The notes beneath the pieces were generated by a model that saw only the letters and a program-made list of their open reading frames with translations, had not been told where the DNA came from and searched no databases. Source: an uncultured Allobaculum sp. (GTDB lineage Bacteria > Bacillota_I > Bacilli_A > Erysipelotrichales > Erysipelotrichaceae). Taken from it: a stretch of DNA of 14,308 bases. The position numbers were made by a program, and so were the translations under genes. The number at the start of each line of letters is the position of its first letter. Position 1 is the stretch's first letter. The stretch is taken from positions 1 through 14,308 of the forward strand of contig CAJTLE010000079.1 of the NCBI GenBank assembly GCA_910577085.1, in the 5' to 3' direction. This document shows, piece by piece, positions 6,703 through 14,149 of the stretch.

Positions 6703-8138
6703 TGGCATCCATCCTGATGGCTGCAGCGGAAGGCCTTCCATTCGTTAAGACCGGTGGTCTGGCTGACGTAATCGGTTCACTGCCTCAGGCTCTCGCTGAA
6801 CTCGGCCACGAAGTAAAAGTTGTCATGCCGATGTACAAAAAGATTGCGGAAAAGAACTTCCACGATCTGACATGGTGTGCCAGCTATACCGTAAACATTA
6901 ACTACCGTGAAGTTCCTGTCACGATTTATTCACAGACTATTGGCAAAGTTGCTTACTTCTTTGTTCAGCATCAGGGATATTTTGAAAGAGATTCTCTGTA
7001 TGGCTATCTGGACGATGGTGAACGCTTTGCTTACTTCCAGAAGGCTGTCATTGAGATGCTCAACCAGCTCAATTACTGGCCAAACATCATCCATTGCCAT
7101 GACTGGCAGACAGGTATGATTCCTTGCATGGTTAAGGAAACTCACAACAGTGATTCCCGCTATTCTTCCATCAAGTTCGTTTACACGATTCATAACCTGC
7201 TGTTCCAGGGTAACTTCGGTCCTGAAATGACTGATTCCTGCCTTGGTCTGCCTTACTACCTGCTTGACAATGGCAACATCCGTTTCGACGGTGGTGTTTC
7301 CTTCATGAAGTCTGGTATCCTGTATGCCGATAAGATTACTGCTGTTTCTCCAACTTATTCTCAGGAAATCCTGACACCTCAGTATGGCGAACATATGGAA
7401 GGTGTTCTGAATATGCGTCGTTATGACCTTTGGGGAATCGTAAACGGTATCGATATCAGCAACTGGAACCCAAATACCGATCCAGCTTTACCTCATCACT
7501 ACAACAAGATCACAATGTCCCGCGGCAAGGCAGCAGACAAAGCTGCTTTACAGCGTGAACTCGGTCTGGAAGTCAATCCAAACGTAATGTTAGTCGGCGT
7601 TGTTTCCCGTCTGACTTACCAGAAAGGCTTCTACCTGATGCTTGAAAAGTATCAGCAGCTGTGTGATGCTCCAATCCAGCTTGCAATTCTGGGAACTGGC
7701 GAACCAGCCATCCAGAATGCATTCCGCGATATGGAAAACCAGCACAAAGGCAAGATCTGCTTCTATCAGGGATACAACGAAGATCTCGCTCACCGCATCT
7801 ATGCCGGAAGTGACTTATTCTTAATGCCATCTCTGTTCGAACCATGCGGTCTGTCTCAGTTATGCTCTCTGCGTTACGGAACTCTGCCACTCGTTCGTGA
7901 AACAGGTGGTCTGAAAGATACCGTAACTCCATACAACGAATTCGATAAATCCGGTGATGGATTCTCATTCGCCAACTACTCTTCTGACGAAATGATGAAT
8001 ACCCTCAACAATGCGATTAACGTTTACTACAACCGTCCAGAAGACTGGAAGATCTTGCAGATGAATGCTATGAACAAAGACGTTTCCTGGCAGAACTCTG
8101 CTCAGATCTACAACCGGATGTACGAAACTCTGATGTAA
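6702..8138 (+). CDS. glgA: Glycogen synthase (ADP-glucose dependent, GT5)
   Basis: Transfers glucose from ADP-glucose to the non-reducing end of an alpha-1,4-glucan. At 478 residues it has the usual length of bacterial GlgA. The N-terminal KTGGLADV motif (residues 16-23) binds ADP-glucose. The C-terminal Rossmann domain carries SLFEPCGLSQL with the conserved catalytic-site Glu380, followed by the family's conserved TGGLKDTV. GT5 domains are intact throughout. It starts in a TAATG overlap with glgD, with AAGGGAG at 6687-6693. No terminator with a T-run follows, so read-through towards the next gene is possible. Neither glgB (branching enzyme) nor glgP (phosphorylase) is in the window, unlike the classic Bacillus glgBCDAP order. 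Confidence 0.96.
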   Translation: MASILMAAAEGLPFVKTGGLADVIGSLPQALAELGHEVKVVMPMYKKIAEKNFHDLTWCASYTVNINYREVPVTIYSQTIGKVAYFFVQHQGYFERDSLYGYLDDGERFAYFQKAVIEMLNQLNYWPNIIHCHDWQTGMIPCMVKETHNSDSRYSSIKFVYTIHNLLFQGNFGPEMTDSCLGLPYYLLDNGNIRFDGGVSFMKSGILYADKITAVSPTYSQEILTPQYGEHMEGVLNMRRYDLWGIVNGIDISNWNPNTDPALPHHYNKITMSRGKAADKAALQRELGLEVNPNVMLVGVVSRLTYQKGFYLMLEKYQQLCDAPIQLAILGTGEPAIQNAFRDMENQHKGKICFYQGYNEDLAHRIYAGSDLFLMPSLFEPCGLSQLCSLRYGTLPLVRETGGLKDTVTPYNEFDKSGDGFSFANYSSDEMMNTLNNAINVYYNRPEDWKILQMNAMNKDVSWQNSAQIYNRMYETLM

Positions 8139-8315
8139 GTTTTACTTTTTCTTCGAAAAAACGACTTATTTCATTCCATAGACCAGGCAAAAGGCCTGAC
8201 TGCTGCCACAATTTTGATCAGCCTCTGACCAGAACAGGGACTGCCAAAATGGATCCAAGACCAAATGAAGCAGAATAAGCCATGATGAATTTTAAAAATC
8301 GAGGGGGTTATCCTG

Positions 8316-8789
8316 ATGAGTAAACGTCGAAAGAAAGTTGCAGTCAGCGCCTGTCTGCTTGGCTGTCCCTGCCGTTACGATGGCAAAAGCATGACCAGTC
8401 CCAAGATTCTTGAGCTTCTCAAGGACTGCACCCTGGTTCCGGTCTGTCCGGAGGTTATGGGTGGGCTTGCTACTCCCCGAGCGCCAATTGAAATTGTAAA
8501 GGGCAGAGCAGTCAATAAAAACAACGAAGATGTCACCGCCGCTTTTGATCAAGGCTCTCAGATCGCCTTGGATCTTGTCCTGGAAGAAGGCTGTGATGCT
8601 GCGGTACTGATGCAGCGATCCCCAAGCTGCGGATGCGGAAAAATTTATGATGGCACGTTTGACGGTCATCTGATTGAAGGAGACGGCTGGTTTACCCGCC
8701 TGCTCAAAGAAAAGGGGATTCCAACCATAGCTTCGGATAAGTTCAATGAAGAAGGACTATCATCTTTAAAAGATGATCATTTGAATTGA
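8316..8789 (+). CDS. DUF523 / TudS-like Fe-S protein
   Basis: A 157-residue protein of the DUF523 family. It starts behind GAGGGGG at 8301-8307. Conserved landmarks are VSACLLG (Cys13), R-Y-D-G, VCPE (Cys44), the TPRAPIE motif and SPSCGCG (Cys105). Family members characterised as 2-thiouracil desulfurase (TudS) hold a [4Fe-4S] cluster on three cysteines and use the open iron to take sulfur from thiolated uracil; Cys13, Cys44 and Cys105 are the likely ligands here. Extra cysteines occur at 17, 19, 38, 93 and 107. The gene lies 177 bases after glgA with no clear terminator between, and no functional link to its neighbours is evident. Substrate is inferred from family only. Confidence 0.88.
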   Translation: MSKRRKKVAVSACLLGCPCRYDGKSMTSPKILELLKDCTLVPVCPEVMGGLATPRAPIEIVKGRAVNKNNEDVTAAFDQGSQIALDLVLEEGCDAAVLMQRSPSCGCGKIYDGTFDGHLIEGDGWFTRLLKEKGIPTIASDKFNEEGLSSLKDDHLN

Positions 8790-8846
8790 CCTGACCAATA
8801 TGGTGTGTAAGACCTTACTTATTTCAATAATCCGCGCCGCTTGTAG

Positions 8847-8874
8847 TTGTAAAAAAATGAGAATGCTCTAAAAT
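8847..8874 (+). promoter_or_regulatory. Probable ptsH promoter
   Basis: TTGTAA at 8847-8852 and TAAAAT at 8869-8874 are separated by 16 bp, giving a leader of roughly 25 bases before the ptsH ribosome binding site. Both boxes are imperfect but correctly placed. Confidence 0.5.
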
Positions 8875-8904
8875 TAACATGTAAAGATTCAGGAGGAAAT
8901 TACC

Positions 8905-9171
8905 ATGAAACAAGCTACAGTTAAAGTTATCGATCCAGTTGGATTACACGCACGTCCTGCTACAGTTGCTGTAAACGCTGCGAACAAATGCAAATCCGAT
9001 GTTAACGTTGCGTTCAAAGGACGTGAAGTAAACATGAAATCCATTATGGGTGTTATGTCCCTTGGTATCCCAACACAGGCTGAAATCGTTATCTCCGCTA
9101 CTGGTGAAGACGAAGAACAGGCTATCCAGGCTATCGAAGAAGCTCTCAGAGCTCAGAAAGTCATCGAATAA
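8905..9171 (+). CDS. ptsH: Phosphocarrier protein HPr
   Basis: The general energy-coupling protein of the sugar phosphotransferase system, carrying phosphate from Enzyme I to EIIA domains in the cytoplasm. The 88-residue length is exactly typical. His15 lies in GLHARPA, and Ser46 lies in MKSIMGVMSLG, the site used by HPr kinase in Bacillota. P-Ser-HPr is the co-factor of CcpA, so this gene links sugar uptake to cre-controlled genes. It has a strong AGGAGG at 8891-8896. A terminator follows 34 bases after the stop, so it stands alone without ptsI (Enzyme I), which in many Bacillota is the next gene. Confidence 0.97.
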   Translation: MKQATVKVIDPVGLHARPATVAVNAANKCKSDVNVAFKGREVNMKSIMGVMSLGIPTQAEIVISATGEDEEQAIQAIEEALRAQKVIE

Positions 9172-9205
9172 TAATTCGGATCTAAAAACATACACTGAAA
9201 AAACG

Positions 9206-9236
9206 AAAGGCTCCCTGCGACGGAGCCTTTTTATTT
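9206..9236 (+). terminator. Rho-independent terminator of ptsH
   Basis: Perfect 9-bp stem AAAGGCTCC / GGAGCCTTT (9206-9214 with 9222-9230), CTGCGAC loop, T-run TTTTTATTT. It makes ptsH a single-gene unit. Confidence 0.94.
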
Positions 9237-10198
9237 GGCGATTTTTCGACAAAAATTGAATGATTTCAAGTCAAATCATGACTTTAAAAGATCCTCCCCA
9301 TTTACTGGTATCGTGCTCACGCAGGATTGCTCTTCTTGTAATTGAGCCAGAATCTTGCCAGAACTTATGTGTCAGTTAAAGCAATATGGAGCAAAAAACG
9401 GAAAATATTCATCATAAGAAAATAATTATTTCACAAAATTCCAAAGACAGCAGACCATACAGCGATAAAAAGCAGCTCTTTTCTATCGGCAATGGCTCTT
9501 TCAGATCGGTTCAATCAATCCAGGAAGAAGAATTTTTTTCTTGAGTTTGCATGGACCAAATGTAGCCTAAATCAGTATTTCGATCTGTATTGTTTGGAGA
9601 ACGGACCGCACAGAACCTGTATTCTGGCATTTAAAATCGACACCAAACAGATGCGAAGCGGCTATGTCAGTCTCTCTGAAAAATGAAGAGGAAATAGGAC
9701 AGTCAGGATAAAGATTGTCAGGAAATCGATCAATGAGCAGGGTTCAGAATTCCAGCGTTTCCAGGCAGAAATTCCTGGAGATTCGAAAGATTTCACCAAG
9801 AAACCAGAGGACAGTATCCCAGATCGGGCTGGGCAGAACGGAACAGAATTGATCATGAGCTGGAGATCTAGAAAAGAACTCCAAGGCCATACAGAAAAGG
9901 GTGGGCAAAGTCGTCTTTACTGAGCAGGAAATCCCTGAAATCCGCCTGAAACGACTCCTGTCTGCAAAAGAGAAGTGGCCATCAACGCCATCAGCTGCCC
10001 AGGGATTCAGGCCAGAAATTGAGACTTTTAAAGGCCTGCAGGTCTGTGAAATTGTGATAACAATCTCATAAAGATGCAGTTAAAATACGAATCAAACAAG
10101 AAATTTCAAAACAAATATTCAGCATAGCCGCATAGATAACATTCTGACAGGAAAGTGCCCGAATACCTAAAAAGGCAATCAGGACTTGAGTTAAAACA
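9237..10198. other. Long intergenic region with no convincing gene
   Basis: About 960 bases in which I find no frame with a ribosome binding site and protein-like sequence on either strand. Short open frames near 9492-9686 (+) and 9662-9856 (-) have no Shine-Dalgarno and no recognisable composition. Minor elements are TCCAGG / CCTGGA around 9758-9777 and ATTGT-GATA-ACAAT at 10051-10064, an operator-like inverted repeat about 140 bp upstream of the mutase promoter. No terminator-grade hairpin was found here. Confidence 0.6.
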
Positions 10199-10207
10199 TG
10201 TTATAAT
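10199..10207 (+). promoter_or_regulatory. Extended -10 promoter of the phosphoglucomutase gene
   Basis: TGTTATAAT is a perfect -10 (10202-10207) with the TGn extension and no good -35 at normal distance. Transcription would begin near 10214, so in-frame start codons upstream (from 10155) cannot be used. The arrangement closely parallels the glgC promoter. Confidence 0.75.
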
Positions 10208-10235
10208 TTTTCCTGAATACGGAGGGTTTATATTA

Positions 10236-11945
10236 ATGTCTATTGTTGAAGAGCGTTACGAAAAATGGGTCAACCACCCAAATCTTGACGAACGCTACAA
10301 AGAAACACTGGAGAACATGACTCCAGAAGAAAAGAATGATGCATTCTACACTACAATCAAATTCGGAACTGCCGGTATGAGAGGTTTGCTGGGCCCAGGT
10401 ACCAATCGCATCAATATTCACACAATTCGCAAAGCTACACAGGGCTATGCGGATTACATCAAAGCAAATGGCGAAAAAGCTTGTGAAGAAGGTATTGCAA
10501 TTGGTTACGACAACCGTCACATGTCCAAAGAACTTGCTTTTGACTGTGCCAATCTTCTTGCTAAAAACGGCATCAAAGCATATGTATTCGAAAGCTTACG
10601 TCCAACCCCAGAACTGAGCTTCGCTGTCCGTCACTTAGGATGCTTCGGCGGTATCATGATCACTGCCAGCCATAACCCAAGACAATACAATGGCTACAAA
10701 CTGTATGACAGCAAAGGCTGCCAGCTGATCCCGTCTCTGGCTGACCAGGTTATCGCTCGCGTAAATGCAATCGATGACGAACTCGCTATCACTGCTGATG
10801 TTCCTGCTGACGTCAAAGAAAAACTCGTTACTGTTATCGGTGCAGATGTTGACCGTCCTTACTACGATGCAGTTGAAAGCATTCAGCTCAACCCAGATGT
10901 AGAAAAAGACATCAAGATCGTCTTCTCCCCAGAACACGGTACGGCTAACGTGCCTGTACAGGAAATTTACAAAGAAACCGGCTACCACTGCATCCCTGTT
11001 GTTGAACAGTGCACACCAGACCCAGATTTCTCCAATACAAAAACTCCAAACCCTGAACAGCCAGGTGCTTACGAACTCGCTTTAAAATACGCTAACGACA
11101 ACGATGCTGACATCATCCTCGTCTGCGACCCAGATGCTGACCGCATGGGTGTTGGCGTAAAACACAATGGCGAATACGTAGTAATGACTGGTAACCAGTC
11201 CGGTGCTGTATTACTCGAGTACATTCTCGATCAGCTCCAGAAACAGGGCAAAATGCCAGAAAACCCAGTAATGTTCAACACAGTTGTAACTTCTGACCTG
11301 GGTGAAAAAGTTGCTGACAGCCACGGTGTTACTACTGAAAAGACACTGACTGGATTCAAATTCATCGGTGAAAAAGTTGCTAAATACGAAGTTACTCATG
11401 AAAAGAACTATGTATTCGGTTATGAAGAATCCTATGGTTCTCTGATCAAACCATTCGTTCGTGATAAAGATGCTCCTCAGGCTTGCTTAATGCTGGCTGA
11501 AGCTGCTTCTTACTACAAACAGCAGGGTAAAGATCTGGTTGATGTTCTCGAAGAACTGTATGCCAAACACGGTACTTACGAAGAAAGCCAGGTTGCTATC
11601 GAACTTGAAGGCGAAGCCGGTGCCAAACGCATCCAGCAGATCCTGTCCGACTTACGTAAAGACGGTCTGGAAGAAGTTGCTGGTCAGCCAGTGATCCGCT
11701 TCGAAGACTTCAATGAAGCAATCATCAAAGAAAACGGTGAAACAAAACCTCTCGAAGGCTTCACTAAATCTGATGTTCTGAAATACTTCCTTGCTGATGG
11801 AAGCTGGATCGCAGTTCGTCCATCCGGAACAGAACCAAAATGCAAATTCTACTATTGCGTTAAAGGTACTGATCATGCAGATGCTAAAAACAAAACAGCT
11901 GTATATCAGAAAGCAATGGCAGAAATCACTGGTACAGCTGCCTAA
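10236..11945 (+). CDS. pgcA: Alpha-D-phosphohexomutase, probable phosphoglucomutase (PgcA type)
   Basis: Interconverts glucose-6-phosphate and glucose-1-phosphate (phosphosugar mutase) in the cytoplasm, supplying the substrate of GlgC. It is 569 residues from the ATG at 10236, which has GGAGGG at 10221-10226; the open frame reaches back to 10155 but that part contains the promoter. All four signatures of the superfamily are present. The phosphoserine loop TASHNP has Ser145, the Mg loop DPDADR is at residues 298-303, the sugar-specificity loop GYEESYG starts at 395, and the phosphate-binding RPSGTEP is at 528-534. The GEESYG-type sugar loop and the length fit the PgcA group of Bacillota; a phosphomannomutase side activity cannot be excluded. 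It is a single-gene unit with its own terminator. Confidence 0.94.
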   Translation: MSIVEERYEKWVNHPNLDERYKETLENMTPEEKNDAFYTTIKFGTAGMRGLLGPGTNRINIHTIRKATQGYADYIKANGEKACEEGIAIGYDNRHMSKELAFDCANLLAKNGIKAYVFESLRPTPELSFAVRHLGCFGGIMITASHNPRQYNGYKLYDSKGCQLIPSLADQVIARVNAIDDELAITADVPADVKEKLVTVIGADVDRPYYDAVESIQLNPDVEKDIKIVFSPEHGTANVPVQEIYKETGYHCIPVVEQCTPDPDFSNTKTPNPEQPGAYELALKYANDNDADIILVCDPDADRMGVGVKHNGEYVVMTGNQSGAVLLEYILDQLQKQGKMPENPVMFNTVVTSDLGEKVADSHGVTTEKTLTGFKFIGEKVAKYEVTHEKNYVFGYEESYGSLIKPFVRDKDAPQACLMLAEAASYYKQQGKDLVDVLEELYAKHGTYEESQVAIELEGEAGAKRIQQILSDLRKDGLEEVAGQPVIRFEDFNEAIIKENGETKPLEGFTKSDVLKYFLADGSWIAVRPSGTEPKCKFYYCVKGTDHADAKNKTAVYQKAMAEITGTAA

Positions 11946-11968
11946 GCTTTATCTCTCTTATAAACAGG

Positions 11969-12010
11969 AAACAGACAGCGGCCCTCAAAAGCCGCTGTTT
12001 GTCTGTTTAT
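11969..12010 (+). terminator. Terminator of the phosphoglucomutase gene
   Basis: A long stem: AAACAGAC-AGCGGC (11969-11982) pairs with GCCGCT and GTCTGTTT (11991-12008), with GTTT bulged at 11997-12000 and a CCTCAAAA loop. The inner ACAGCGGC / GCCGCTGT alone gives 8 bp followed by a T-rich tail. The T-run is interrupted, so it is weaker than the other terminators here. Confidence 0.75.
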
Positions 12011-12163
12011 AAGGATTTGATACTGCAATGATCAATCGGATGAAATCTATAAATATATAGAGGGAAGTAAATACAGACAAGTTAATGCGGATAGATAATG
12101 GGATATCATCTTTAAAACGTAAATAATCAATAATAAAAAGATTAAATATTTCTTAATAAAGTG

Positions 12164-12193
12164 TTGACTTCTAATTATAGCGTGTGATAAGCT
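12164..12193 (+). promoter_or_regulatory. rRNA-type promoter of the putative structured RNA
   Basis: -35 TTGACT (12164-12169), 18-bp spacer, -10 TAAGCT (12188-12193), preceded by a very AT-rich stretch (12120-12160) that looks like an UP element. It resembles the promoter just before the rRNA leader at 14115: both have TTGACTTC, then TGATAAG, and after 4 bases ACAAG-n-CTTGT at the same offset from TGATAAG. Transcription should start at about 12199-12201. Confidence 0.7.
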
Positions 12194-12199
12194 TGACAA

Positions 12200-12735
12200 G
12201 GCTTGTAAATGTTGTGAAAGCATTAACAAGTAATCCAACAGGAATTTTTGAATCTTGCAGAAATTGGGATTATAGAAGTGAGCTCAGATACCGACGAAGT
12301 TACCTTCACAATCATTTCATGGGGATCTGAACATACTTAAAACAAATTGTCCTCTGTGGTTTGTACAGGGCGAAAGGTACATCGATCATTGATCGATCTG
12401 CAGACAGACAACTATATTTGAAGAAAAGAAGAGTGCTTTAGGAAATAAAGGGAATCCAGATTCAAAAAAATACTGCTTGGCATCTCCTGTTTTACAGGAG
12501 TTCATGGTTTACAACAGATTAAGATCCGCTGATGACTAAGCCGGTGAACCAACAGGTCAATTCTTTCTATCATTATTGACAATTTCGTGTGACCTGGTTC
12601 AGGCTGACCGTCCGGTAAGAGATCTTCATTCTGTCTCATATAACATAGAAAAGGAATAAAGTCCGGTACCTACCGGCAAATGATTGACTAAGTGAATTTG
12701 AATGCAGAAGCCTGACTCGCTTCTGCTTTTTTTTT
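12200..12735 (+). ncRNA. Putative large structured non-coding RNA, class unknown
   Basis: About 535 bases between an rRNA-type promoter and a strong terminator, with no open frame of protein-like size or ribosome binding site. Many hairpins follow each other. CTTGT-A-AATG pairs with CATT-A-ACAAG (12202-12230), TAATCCAA with TT/GGATTA (12231-12272), and TCAGAT with ATCTGA (12284-12330), enclosing GAAG-TTAC-CTTC. Further stems are ATCGATC/GATCGAT (12381-12397), CTTTA/TAAAG (12436-12450), GAATC/GATTC (12452-12463) and CTCCTGT/ACAGGAG (12484-12500). A domain closed by AAGATC/GATCTT (12521-12626) contains GAACC/GGTTC and AGGTC/GACCT. CCGGT/ACCGG (12663-12676) comes before the terminator stem. The tmRNA 3' end, the RNase P core and the SRP domain IV sequence are not seen. 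Size and setting recall large ornate RNAs such as ROOL, but membership is only a hypothesis. An unusually long leader of the downstream HAD gene is less likely because of the terminator. Confidence 0.6.
12704..12735 (+). terminator. Strong terminator at the end of the putative RNA
   Basis: Perfect 8-bp stem GCAGAAGC / GCTTCTGC (12704-12711 with 12719-12726), 7-base loop and nine consecutive T. No protein gene ends upstream within 750 bases, so it must terminate a non-coding transcript. Confidence 0.95.
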
Positions 12736-12891
12736 GTATCCAAAAATCGGACAGGATAAAACAGAGAGGCTAGAACAACAATTCAAGATTCTTCGTTAAA
12801 ATGGAGAGAAGAGCGGTTTTTCAAGAGAACAGACTGCAAGGAAAGCACAGCCTGGAGATTCTTTCTTGTTTTCTGGTCTAGGGAGAAGAAT

Positions 12892-13683
12892 ATGCAACCT
12901 GCAATCATCTTTTTTGATCTGGATGGAACTCTGATTCCGTTTGGCCGGACTGATTTGAGTCCGAAACTGAAATACACCTTCTATGCTCTGCAAAAACAGA
13001 GCATTCTGCTCTATGCCTGCACAGGCAGACCAGCTTTTCTGGTTCCGGATTTTGGCTTTGATGGAATGATCTGTTTCAATGGGGCGCTTGCTTTGACAAA
13101 AGACGGAAAGATACTTGTTTCTCATCAATTGAATCCTGAGCAGACTCATCGTCTGGTCCAAAATGCGCAACGGATGAATCTGGATTTCTTCATCGCGAGT
13201 CAAAATGGCCTGATTGGAACGAATGAACAAAATCCAACCCTGCAGTACGCCAAGATGAATGGCATCTCTGTTTCTTTTCTTTCTGGTTCTTCAGAGGATA
13301 CCAAAGAAGTGAATGAACCTGCGTATTCCATTATGTTAGACTGCCCGCCAGAACAGATGAAGCGGCTGTTTGATGGCTGTCCCGATCTTCATCCAATGAT
13401 CTGGTCTCCTGGATCGATGGATATTGTCAATATTAATGCGGATAAAGGAAAGACGCTGCTGGAAATCCTGAATGCTTTGAATATCCCGCGTGAAAAGAGT
13501 CTGGCTTTTGGAGATGGCCAAAATGATATTCCGATGTTGAAGGCAGCGGGAACAGGGGTAGCCATGGCCAATGCGGATGACAGTGTAAAAAAGAATTCGG
13601 ATGCCATCTGCCTGAGCGTGGATGAAGATGGAGTTTATGAGTATCTTCTCCAGCATGGGGTAATTTTGCCGGCAGCGGTTTGA
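12892..13683 (+). CDS. Cof-type HAD-IIB family phosphatase
   Basis: A 263-residue haloacid-dehalogenase-fold hydrolase of the Cof/IIB type, which removes phosphate from sugar phosphates, nucleotides or similar small molecules in the cytoplasm. Motif I is FFDLDGTLI with nucleophile Asp9 and acid Asp11. A Thr/Ser-type motif II sits in ACTGRP. Motif III Lys185 is in NADKG. Motif IV GDGQND is at 207-212 and binds Mg. The middle of the protein is the C2B cap that sets substrate choice. The start follows GGGAG at 12881-12885; a weak TAAAAT lies at 12797-12802 as a possible promoter. The true substrate cannot be read from the sequence. Confidence 0.92.
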   Translation: MQPAIIFFDLDGTLIPFGRTDLSPKLKYTFYALQKQSILLYACTGRPAFLVPDFGFDGMICFNGALALTKDGKILVSHQLNPEQTHRLVQNAQRMNLDFFIASQNGLIGTNEQNPTLQYAKMNGISVSFLSGSSEDTKEVNEPAYSIMLDCPPEQMKRLFDGCPDLHPMIWSPGSMDIVNINADKGKTLLEILNALNIPREKSLAFGDGQNDIPMLKAAGTGVAMANADDSVKKNSDAICLSVDEDGVYEYLLQHGVILPAAV

Positions 13684-13913
13684 TTCAAAATCGTTGAACC
13701 ATAAACACAGATGAGATTTTCTCTGAGGTCAAGAGAACGGATCTTTCTATCCAGTTGAGCTTTCCGCGAGTTTTTCACATGTCAGTGTCTTTAAGCGCGA
13801 ATAAATGATCTTATTTGGATTTGTCCGGCAAAAATTCAGGCATCTGAATGGCAAAATTTCAAAAAAATTCAGGATTTTTTCGAAATTAATATCTACCTTA
13901 AAAAGGCTTTATT
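13684..13913. other. Intergenic region before the rRNA operon
   Basis: No gene is seen. The stem ATTCAG-GCAT-CTGAAT near 13836-13851 has an A-run on its left and thus would look like a weak terminator only on the minus strand. TTCTCT / AGAGAA near 13719-13737 lacks a T-run, so the HAD gene has no clear terminator. Confidence 0.5.
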
Positions 13914-13918
13914 TAAAG

Positions 13919-13946
13919 TTGTTTAAATTATGACATCACCTAAGAT
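13919..13946 (+). promoter_or_regulatory. Possible upstream promoter (P1) of the rRNA operon
   Basis: TTGTTT (13919-13924) and TAAGAT (13941-13946) at 16 bp spacing, in an AT-rich setting. The -10 is identical to that of the second promoter at 14138. Tandem promoters are common before rRNA operons. Confidence 0.4.
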
Positions 13947-14114
13947 TTTAAAGGTGGCGTAAATATTTTGGAAGAACAGGGCTTGCGTTTTTGTCAAGGA
14001 CATTGTATATTAAATGAGCGCGAACGGAACAGCCGTTTCGTAAGCGACAAATCACCTTTAGATATCGAACGAAATACCGTTTGTGAAATCCTTAAAAATA
14101 TTTCACAAAAGTTG

Positions 14115-14143
14115 TTGACTTCCTATCTCACAGATGATAAGAT
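14115..14143 (+). promoter_or_regulatory. rRNA operon promoter (P2)
   Basis: -35 TTGACT (14115-14120), 17-bp spacer, -10 TAAGAT (14138-14143), with an A/T-rich upstream element (14093-14112). Transcription would start near 14150, in front of the boxB/boxA leader. Confidence 0.8.
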
Positions 14144-14149
14144 AAACAA

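Noticed and set aside
8184..8198. CAGGC / GCCTG hairpin after glgA as a terminator
   Set aside because: Only 5 bp and no T-run downstream.
8804..8825. GTAAG-AC-CTTAC after the DUF523 gene as a terminator
   Set aside because: The loop of two bases is too tight and the following T-run is short and broken.
10051..10064. ATTGT-GATA-ACAAT as a LacI-type operator for the mutase gene
   Set aside because: Only 5-bp arms and about 140 bp from the promoter; too weak to claim.
12652..12677. GGAATAAAGTCCGG as the RNase P RNA core (GAGGAAAGTCCGGGC)
   Set aside because: In RNase P RNA this motif is near the 5' end, while here it lies near the 3' end, and the partner core sequences (ACAGAA-type and the 3' P4 strand) are not found. 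The CCGGT is better explained by its local CCGGT-ACCT-ACCGG hairpin.
12200..12735. tmRNA or SRP RNA identity for the structured region
   Set aside because: No TpsiC-like GTTCGA...CCA end and no tag-reading frame for tmRNA, and no GGTCCGGAAGGAAGCAGC-type domain IV loop for SRP RNA.
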